In this document: piece after piece, positions 57,890 to 64,000 of the stretch
Layout of the letters: each line of letters begins with the position of its first letter
Position numbering within the stretch: the stretch's first letter is position 1
From: Microbacterium sp. LWO12-1.2
GTDB taxonomy: Bacteria > Actinomycetota > Actinomycetes > Actinomycetales > Microbacteriaceae
Assembly: GCF_040675875.1 (NCBI RefSeq)
Contig: NZ_JBEGII010000001.1
Span: 1,612,001-1,676,000 of the forward strand
Direction of reading: 5' to 3'
DNA length: 64,000 bases
Program-made: the position numbers and the translations under genes
The notes under the pieces: generated by a model
Databases searched by the model: none
The model's input: only the letters and a program-made list of their open reading frames with translations
What the model was told of the DNA's origin: nothing

Positions 57890-59393
57890 CGTCGCTCCCC
57901 CGGTCGATCCACTCACGCACCGCTTCGGCGAAGCGATGGCCGCGATCCGCGTAGCTGGAGAACTGGTCGAAGGATGCCGCAGCAGGAGCCAGCAGGACTG
58001 TTCCCTCGCCGTCGACGATCCCGGCCGCGATCTCCACGACGCGATTCATGACCTGTCCAGTGTCACCGGCATCGACCTCGAACACCGGCACCCCGGGCGC
58101 GTGTCGTCGGAACGCCGTCACGACCTCGACTCGCTCGACGCCGATCACGACGGCAGCGCTCGCGGTGCGGCCGGCATCGGCGACGAGATCCGAAAGGTCG
58201 ACCCCCTTGAGATCGCCGCCCACGACCCATACGGCACCCGGATAGGCGCGGAGCGATGACGCCGCGGCATGCGGGTTCGTCGCCTTGGAGTCATCGACCC
58301 AGGTGATACCACGATGCCGGGCGATGATCTGGATGCGATGCGCGTCGAGACGGAAGCCCTGGAGAGCCGAGTGGATCGCCTCCGGCTCCACTCCGAGCGA
58401 CCGCGCCAGAGCGCTGGCAGCCAGGATGTTCTGCACGATGTGCGGAGCGGCGAGTCCGACCCGATCGAGATCGGCGAGCGTGGTCAGTTCGAGGGCGCTG
58501 CGAGACCGATCGTCGAGGAACGCGCGGTCGACGAGCAACCCCTCCACGATTCCGAGGTCGCTCGGACCGGGAATTCCGAGGTCGAAGCCGATGGCACGGG
58601 CGCCGTCGACGACCTCCGCGTCCTCCACCATCAGCCGGGTGGCCTCATCTGCCTTGTTGTACACGCACGCGACCCGGGTATTGCGGTAGACCAGCGCCTT
58701 CGCATCGCGATACGCCTGGGCACTGCCGTGCCACACCAGATGGTCGTCTGCGAGGTTGAGGCACACCGAGGCGTGCGGGAACAGCTCGCCTTCGGCATCG
58801 GACTGCCCGAGGTACCAGAGCTGGTGGCTGGAGAGCTCGACGACGAGAACGTCGAAACCGGCGGGGTCGCGCACCGCGTCGAGCACCGGCACACCGATGT
58901 TGCCACAGGGCGCCGCGCGTAGTCCCCCTTCGACGAGCAGCGTCGCGGTGAGCTGCGTCGTGGTGGTCTTGCCGTTGGTGCCGGTGATCAGCACCCAGTC
59001 GGCCGGAGAGCCATCCGCGCGTACGACCTTGTCGCGCAGGCGCCAGGCGAGCTCGACGTCGCCCCAGAGCGCGATCTCGGACTCCTGGGTCCACCGGATC
59101 ACGGGATGCGTCGGCGAGAAGCCGGGAGAGGCAATCACGAGCTCGGGGTCGAAGTCGACCAGCGCGGCGGGGACCTCGGCGAGGGAGCCGAGCTCCAGCC
59201 GTGCACCGATGATCGGCAGCAACCGGGCGTACTCCTCTTCGGCGGACTCGCTCAGCACCAACACGTCCGCACCGAGCTCCGCCAGCGTGTCTGCGACCGA
59301 GAAGCCGGTCATCGACAGGCCGAGCACCGCGACGCGCAGGCCCTTCCAGTCGGCATGCCAGCTGGTCAGGCTCCGCAGACGCTCAGCCGACAC
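57858..59393 (-). CDS. murD: UDP-N-acetylmuramoylalanine-D-glutamate ligase
   Basis: Adds D-glutamate to UDP-MurNAc-L-Ala. The 511-residue product, starting at GTG, has an N-terminal Rossmann part (VAVLGLSMTGFSVADTLAEL), the ATP loop GTNGKTTTT at 138-146, and the central LNLADDHLVWHGS (about 209), typical of MurD, followed by WVDDSKATNPHA (about 370). The stop is 32 bases inside ftsW. It is slightly longer than E. coli MurD because of extra loops. Confidence 0.97.
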   Translation of the reverse strand: MSAERLRSLTSWHADWKGLRVAVLGLSMTGFSVADTLAELGADVLVLSESAEEEYARLLPIIGARLELGSLAEVPAALVDFDPELVIASPGFSPTHPVIRWTQESEIALWGDVELAWRLRDKVVRADGSPADWVLITGTNGKTTTTQLTATLLVEGGLRAAPCGNIGVPVLDAVRDPAGFDVLVVELSSHQLWYLGQSDAEGELFPHASVCLNLADDHLVWHGSAQAYRDAKALVYRNTRVACVYNKADEATRLMVEDAEVVDGARAIGFDLGIPGPSDLGIVEGLLVDRAFLDDRSRSALELTTLADLDRVGLAAPHIVQNILAASALARSLGVEPEAIHSALQGFRLDAHRIQIIARHRGITWVDDSKATNPHAAASSLRAYPGAVWVVGGDLKGVDLSDLVADAGRTASAAVVIGVERVEVVTAFRRHAPGVPVFEVDAGDTGQVMNRVVEIAAGIVDGEGTVLLAPAAASFDQFSSYADRGHRFAEAVREWIDRGSDDDAGGPPSGI

Positions 59394-60489
59394 GTGTCAG
59401 CCACTCCACGTAGAACAGTCCGACGGCGGAGACGGCCAGCAGACCTGCGATGATCCACAGGCGCACCACGATCGTCACCTCGGCCCAGCCCCGCATCTCG
59501 AGGTGGTGGTGGAACGGGCTCATCAGGAACAGCCGCTTGCCGCGCGTCAGCTTGAAGTAGGCGCGTTGCAGGATCACCGATCCGGAGGAGAGCACGAACA
59601 CCCCGGCGATGACCAGGAGCAGGAGTTCGGTGCGGGTCAGGATCGCCATCGCGGTGATCACTCCGCCGATGGCCATCGAGCCCACGTCGCCCATGAAGAC
59701 CTTCGCCTTGGGGGCGTTCCACCAGAGGAAGCCGATCAGACCGGCGGCGACCGATGCCGCGATGATCGCGAGGTTGAACGGATCGCGCACCTCGTAGCAG
59801 CCGCCGAGCGACCCGGGGTCTCCCCCGGCGCAGGGCTGCTTGAACTGCCAGAAGGCGATGACGCTGTATGCACCGACGACGATGACACCGGCGCCGGCAG
59901 CGAGTCCGTCGAGTCCGTCGGTGAGGTTGACGCTGTTGGATGTCGCGACACCGATCACGGCGATCCAGGCCAGATACAGAGCCCAGCCGAGCACGATCCC
60001 GAAGGCGAAGAGGTTCAGCCAGGTGATGTCACGGAACAACGAGATCGACTCGCTCGCCGGAGTCTGACCGAACTTGTTCGGGAAGTTGAGCGCGACGATC
60101 CCGAAGGGAATGATGACGAGCAGCTGGCCGATCACCTTGCGCCAGCCCGACAGCCCGAGACTGCGCTGGCTGCGCACCTTCATGTAGTCGTCGATGAAAC
60201 CGACTGCGCCGAAGCCGACCATGAGCCAGATGACCAGGAGCGCCGACAGCGCGGGCTGCTCGCCGCTCACGTAGACACCGGTGAAGTAGCCGACGATCGA
60301 GCCGGCGATGAAGATCACGCCACCCATCGTCGGGGTGCCACGCTTCGCCTCGTGGCTCGGATTCTCGACGGCCTCGGGGGTGCGGATGACCTGCCCCCAG
60401 CCCCACTTCCGGAAGAGCCGGAGGAAGACGGGAGTCAGGAACAGGGTGAAGGCGAGCGAGATCGCCGCCGCCATGATGAGTGACCTCAC
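59383..60489 (-). CDS. mraY: Phospho-N-acetylmuramoyl-pentapeptide transferase
   Basis: Joins the UDP-MurNAc-pentapeptide to undecaprenyl phosphate, making lipid I. The 368-residue protein has about ten membrane helices, and the cytoplasmic loops show the active-site residues: GFIDDYMKV (about 97-105, Asp-Asp), NSVNLTDGLDGLAAG (about 185-199) and FHHHLEMRGW (about 326-335). The GTG start overlaps the murF stop as GTGA. Confidence 0.97.
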   Translation of the reverse strand: MRSLIMAAAISLAFTLFLTPVFLRLFRKWGWGQVIRTPEAVENPSHEAKRGTPTMGGVIFIAGSIVGYFTGVYVSGEQPALSALLVIWLMVGFGAVGFIDDYMKVRSQRSLGLSGWRKVIGQLLVIIPFGIVALNFPNKFGQTPASESISLFRDITWLNLFAFGIVLGWALYLAWIAVIGVATSNSVNLTDGLDGLAAGAGVIVVGAYSVIAFWQFKQPCAGGDPGSLGGCYEVRDPFNLAIIAASVAAGLIGFLWWNAPKAKVFMGDVGSMAIGGVITAMAILTRTELLLLVIAGVFVLSSGSVILQRAYFKLTRGKRLFLMSPFHHHLEMRGWAEVTIVVRLWIIAGLLAVSAVGLFYVEWLTRVG

Positions 60490-61898
60490 GAGAACAATTC
60501 TCCCAGACGATCGCCGAGATGCCGAAGGCCCACGGAATTGGATGACTTGACGAGCACGCGATCACCGTCACGGAGTTCCGTGCGGAGGTACTCGAACGCC
60601 GCGTCCTGGTCGGGCAGGTGGACTGCCTCGCTGTCCCAGGAGCCTTCGCCGACGGCGGAGAGATAGAGCCTGCGGGCTTCGGGGCCGACCACCACGATGC
60701 GCTGGATGTTCAGGCGCACGGCGAGCAGGCCGATGCGGTCGTGCTCCTCTCCTGCGCTCTCGCCGAGCTCGCTCATGGCGCCGAGGACAGCGACGGTCCG
60801 CTCGTCCGGCCCTGTGATCTGCGCGAGGGTCCGCAGCGCTGCGGCCATCGAATCGGGGCTGGCGTTGTAGGCGTCGTTGATGATGCGCACCCGATCGCTG
60901 CCCATCGGCTGCATGCGCCATCGTTCGGCGATCTCGACCGTCTCGAGACGCGCGACGGCGTCTGCGGTCGTGACACCGAGCACGCGAGCCGCGGCGATGG
61001 CCGCGAGGGCGTTCGTGATGTGGTGGGCGCCGAGCACGCGCAGGTGCAGGGGGATCCGTTCGCCGTCGGCTTCGATCACGCAGCGGGTTCCCGCAGCGGT
61101 GACCTCGATGTCCTGCGCACGCACGTCGGCGGCAGGTCCCTGTCCGAAGCCGACGACGCGCATGCCGCGCGATTCGGCGAGCTCACGCATCGCCGCGACG
61201 CGGGAGTCGTCGATGCCCAGCACGGCGGTGCCGTTCGCCATCGCCGCGGAGACGAGCTCCGACTTGGCTTTGGCCGTCTCCTCGATGCCGCCGAATCCTC
61301 CGGCATGTGCCATACCGACCATCAGCACGACGGCGATATCGGGCTCGACCAGGCCGGCCAACCGGGCGATGCTGCCCGGAGCCGCGGCGCCGAACTCGCT
61401 GACGAGGAAACGGGTGCTCCGAGTGACACGGAGCATCGTGACCGGAGCGCCGACCTCGTTGTTGTACGAGTTGATCGGTGCGACCGTCTCCCCCTCATCG
61501 GTGAGGATGCGGGCGAGGAAGTTCTTGGTGGTGGTCTTGCCGTTCGAGCCGGTGATGCCGACGATGCGCAGGTCGCCGTCGGCACGCACCCGTGCGACGA
61601 CCTCGCGAGCCAGCTCGGCCAGAGCGGTGATCACGTCGGCGACCACGATCTGCGTGACGTCCTCATCGACCGGGCGCTCGACGATCGCGAGAGCGGCTCC
61701 TGCCTCGACGGCTGCCCCGACGAACCGGTGACCGTCGGTCTCGGCGCCGGGTTTCGCCACGAAGATCGACCCCGGCGCCATGACGCGGGAGTCGGTGTCG
61801 ACGACGCCGTCGACGACGCTCTCGGCGGAATCGGTTCCGGCGAGGCGCAGTTCACCGCCGACAGTTGCGGCGATCTCAGCAAGCGACAGGGCGATCAT
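60486..61898 (-). CDS. murF: UDP-MurNAc-tripeptide-D-alanyl-D-alanine ligase
   Basis: Adds D-Ala-D-Ala to complete the pentapeptide. The 470-residue product has an N-terminal substrate domain (VVDTDSRVMAPGSIFVA), the ATP loop GSNGKTTTK at 117-125, EFGAAAPGSIARL (about 167) and the C-terminal NDAYNASPDSMAAAL (about 335-349) that holds the third domain. Length is normal. It starts 27 bases after ftsI. Confidence 0.97.
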   Translation of the reverse strand: MIALSLAEIAATVGGELRLAGTDSAESVVDGVVDTDSRVMAPGSIFVAKPGAETDGHRFVGAAVEAGAALAIVERPVDEDVTQIVVADVITALAELAREVVARVRADGDLRIVGITGSNGKTTTKNFLARILTDEGETVAPINSYNNEVGAPVTMLRVTRSTRFLVSEFGAAAPGSIARLAGLVEPDIAVVLMVGMAHAGGFGGIEETAKAKSELVSAAMANGTAVLGIDDSRVAAMRELAESRGMRVVGFGQGPAADVRAQDIEVTAAGTRCVIEADGERIPLHLRVLGAHHITNALAAIAAARVLGVTTADAVARLETVEIAERWRMQPMGSDRVRIINDAYNASPDSMAAALRTLAQITGPDERTVAVLGAMSELGESAGEEHDRIGLLAVRLNIQRIVVVGPEARRLYLSAVGEGSWDSEAVHLPDQDAAFEYLRTELRDGDRVLVKSSNSVGLRHLGDRLGELFS

Positions 61899-61925
61899 GA
61901 CATCTCCAGGCGCGGCTTTCGCCGG

Positions 61926-63692
61926 CTATTCGAACTTGGGAAGCAACTCATCCATCGGTACGGAGGACGGCATCACGCGATAGGTCTTCATCACCTGCGT
62001 CATCGCCTTCTGGAAGGCGGATGCGGTGGCCGCGGACGATACAACCTTAGTCGGCTCGTCCAGAGTGACCACGACGACGTACTGCGGATCGTCCACGGGC
62101 GCGAAGCCCACCATGCTCGTGTAGTACACCCCGGCCTTGTATCCGCCCTTGCCGTCGGGAACCTGCGCGGTACCGGTCTTGCTGGTCACGCGATAGCCGG
62201 GAACCTGGATGCGCTCGGCGTTGCCGCCCTGCACCGCGACGTTCTCGAGCATGCGCGTGAGGTCGGCGGCTGTCTGCTCGGTGACGATCTGCTCGTGCTT
62301 CGGCTCCTCGGCCGCGACCACGGTGCCATCCGGCTGAGTGCAGGACTCGATCAGCGACAGGTCGATCTTCTCGCCGCCGTTCGCGATCGCCTGGTACGCC
62401 CCGGCGACCTGTGCGGCGGTGACGGTGAAGAACTGGCCGAACGTGGTGGTGTACAGCGACTGGTTGTCCCACTCGCTCACGGGGTGCAGGGTGCCGGAGA
62501 CCTCGGTCGGGAAGCCGATCGTGTCCGTACCGACACCGAACCGCTGAAGATAGTCGTAACGCACCTCGGGGCTGACCGTCGTACCGAACTTCGACAGGGC
62601 GACGTTCGACGAGTCGATCAGCGCACCGGCGAGCGTGTAGTTGTAGGCCGCATGCGAGAACGCATCGTTGATCACGGCGCCGTTCGGGAACTTCTCTCGA
62701 GAGGATGCGCTCACCGTGCTGAGGGGTGTGAGGCCTGCCCCCTCCATCGCGGCTGCCGCGGTGATGGCCTTGAAGGTCGATCCGGGCTCGAAGTCGTGGT
62801 GGAAGATCTCGCTGCCCCAGTCGTCGGCCGTCATCGACCCGAGGTCGTTGGGGTCGAGCGCCGGCCACTCCGCCGCAGCGCGGATCTTTCCGGTCTTGAC
62901 TTCGACGACCGTCACCGTTCCGCCCTTGGCGCCCTGCTTCTGGGCCTCCTCGGTGATCATCTGCTGCAGGTACCAGTTCAGGTCGCTGTTGATGGTCAGT
63001 TGCACGGTGCCGCCGTCGACCGCGTTCACGGTGCGTTCGCTCCCGGGGATGACGACCCCGTCCTTGCCGATGCGGTAGCTCTCCTCGCCGTCGACGGGCG
63101 CGAGGCAGGACTGCTCCATCTGCTCGATGCCCGCCTGTGCCTTGCCGCTGCCGTCGAGGAATCCGACGATGTTCCCCGCGACCGCGCCGTTGGGGTACAC
63201 CCGGGTCTCGCGCGCTTTCATGTGCAGGTAGGCGAGCTTCAGGTCGCGCAGCTCGATGTACTGATCCGTCGTGAGCGACTTCTTCAGCTGGACGTACTGG
63301 CTCTCGGGGTTCTCGGCGAGAGCGTTCGCCACGAGCGCGCGCACCTCGTCGCCGGTCTGGCCGGTGACCGCTGCGATCTTGTCCGCGGCTTCGTCCCAGG
63401 GGACCTTGGGCTCCTTCTTCTCCAACTCGGTGATCACGAGCGGGCTGAGCTCCGCGTCGTAGACCATCACGCTCGAGGCGAGCACTGTGCCGTTCGAGTC
63501 GACGATCGCCCCCCGTTGCCCGGGGATGCTGTCGCCCTTGCCGATGTGCTTGAGCGAGTTGTTGACGTGCTCGTCGGCGCTCACGACCTGGATGTCGACC
63601 AGACGCACGACGAAGACGGCGAGCACCGCGAGGATCACGGCGAGGGCGACGACTGTCCGTCGCCGCGGTCCGCGGGTGGCTCGTGTCGTCAT
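61926..63692 (-). CDS. ftsI: Septal penicillin-binding protein FtsI (PBP class B)
   Basis: Transpeptidase that crosslinks peptidoglycan at the septum. The 588-residue protein has a basic cytoplasmic start, one membrane helix (about 12-34), a pedestal domain and the penicillin-binding domain (about 240-580). The catalytic motifs are SxxK at 305-308 (STFK), SxN at 361-363 (SSN) and KTG at 505-507. It is followed by murF as usual. The start ATG has a GGAGAG element upstream. Confidence 0.97.
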   Translation of the reverse strand: MTTRATRGPRRRTVVALAVILAVLAVFVVRLVDIQVVSADEHVNNSLKHIGKGDSIPGQRGAIVDSNGTVLASSVMVYDAELSPLVITELEKKEPKVPWDEAADKIAAVTGQTGDEVRALVANALAENPESQYVQLKKSLTTDQYIELRDLKLAYLHMKARETRVYPNGAVAGNIVGFLDGSGKAQAGIEQMEQSCLAPVDGEESYRIGKDGVVIPGSERTVNAVDGGTVQLTINSDLNWYLQQMITEEAQKQGAKGGTVTVVEVKTGKIRAAAEWPALDPNDLGSMTADDWGSEIFHHDFEPGSTFKAITAAAAMEGAGLTPLSTVSASSREKFPNGAVINDAFSHAAYNYTLAGALIDSSNVALSKFGTTVSPEVRYDYLQRFGVGTDTIGFPTEVSGTLHPVSEWDNQSLYTTTFGQFFTVTAAQVAGAYQAIANGGEKIDLSLIESCTQPDGTVVAAEEPKHEQIVTEQTAADLTRMLENVAVQGGNAERIQVPGYRVTSKTGTAQVPDGKGGYKAGVYYTSMVGFAPVDDPQYVVVVTLDEPTKVVSSAATASAFQKAMTQVMKTYRVMPSSVPMDELLPKFE

Positions 63693-63735
63693 GGGATCTC
63701 TCCGTCGGATCGTGTGCGGTCTGCGTGCGGGTCGG

Positions 63736-64000
63736 CTAGTGCGTCGTGGGGCTGGGGAGGCCGTCGGTGATCGCCGGCGGAAGGTCCTGCGTGGCCGGAT
63801 CGACCGCGCTGTTCTCCGGCACAGGGGTGTCGACGGGAGGAGCGGTGATGAGCGCGTTGCTCACGGCACCGCTGCCGTTCGGGTCGACGGTCGATGTCCA
63901 GTCCGCGCCGGATCCGACACCGAACACCGCACCGTCGCTCAGGCGCAGGTACGAGGGAGACCCTGCGACCACCATGCCGAGATCCGAGGCCGCACTCGCG
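63736..64000 (-). CDS. ftsL: Cell division protein FtsL-like, 5' end outside window
   Basis: The last 88 codons of a gene whose frame is open to the window edge. The sequence SDLGMVVAGSPSYLRLSDG just inside the edge matches the end of the coiled-coil periplasmic part of actinobacterial FtsL-like proteins. A Pro/Thr/Val-rich extracellular tail follows (APPVDTPVPENSAVDPATQD). It is directly before ftsI, the expected ftsL position. Its membrane helix would lie outside the window. Confidence 0.8.
   Translation of the reverse strand, partial: ASAASDLGMVVAGSPSYLRLSDGAVFGVGSGADWTSTVDPNGSGAVSNALITAPPVDTPVPENSAVDPATQDLPPAITDGLPSPTTH

Noticed and set aside
60618..63770. A 1,050-codon open frame on the + strand
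   Set aside because: It runs antisense through ftsI and murF, is very rich in Arg, Asp and His, and has no domain. Long antisense frames are expected in high-GC DNA with strong codon bias.

Overview
This 64 kb window is a high-GC, gene-dense actinobacterial chromosome segment. RbpA, WhiA, an actinobacterial bcc-aa3 oxidase set (QcrCAB with CtaC/D/E/F), DivIVA, SepF and the absence of ftsA all point to Actinomycetota. Many GTG and TTG starts, 4-base start/stop overlaps and the overall gene order suggest a Microbacteriaceae member, most likely Microbacterium or a close relative. The genus is inferred from gene order and protein style, not from a search. I see no tRNA, rRNA, CRISPR array, insertion sequence or prophage. 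No gene-free stretch exceeds about 240 bases.

Layout. Bases 1-640 hold the end of a possible metalloprotease-like gene. 642-5083 is a minus-strand block of lower glycolysis (gap-pgk-tpiA) running into secG and rbpA, with sodA upstream. 5251-16031 holds an orphan gene, whiA-rapZ-uvrC-uvrA, a marR gene divergent from a tiny cysteine-containing protein, a TfoX-like gene and uvrB. 16070-23001 is the most accessory-like stretch. It has a beta-rich orphan, a DUF4126 protein, an MFS exporter overlapping coaE, rpsA, a lipoprotein plus PKD-like protein pair, and another lipoprotein. 23088-26086 has a stand-alone 5'-3' exonuclease, a PolX-like PHP protein without a polymerase domain, and trpD.

26278-35311 is one respiratory locus. 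ctaE-qcrC-qcrA-qcrB reads right and ctaC-ctaD-ctaF reads left. They converge on a small island (RidA-like, GNAT, rhodanese) bounded by two strong bidirectional terminators. Together the two halves encode nearly the whole bc1-aa3 supercomplex. 35454-42042 carries erpA, an M20 dipeptidase, a DUF3043 protein, pyrD, nrdR, hisD and an unrecognised membrane protein. 42115-49564 runs from dnaE to lspA, with a GNAT gene and a sigma factor/CU044_5270 pair set between rluD and dnaE.

49575-64000 is the division and cell-wall (dcw) cluster, all on the minus strand: ftsL (cut by the window edge), ftsI, murF, mraY, murD, ftsW, murG, murC, ftsQ, ftsZ, yggS, sepF, yggT, divIVA, then lspA and rluD. Most junctions overlap by a few bases, which suggests translational coupling. 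The main break is a 225-base gap before ftsZ that contains an imperfect inverted repeat.

Most of the window is conserved housekeeping DNA. The strongest candidates for undescribed biology are modest: the lipoprotein/PKD pair, the MarR/microprotein pair with its near-perfect operator, the sigma/CU044 module with an apparently leaderless promoter, and inverted repeats upstream of ctaE, ftsZ and rpsA.
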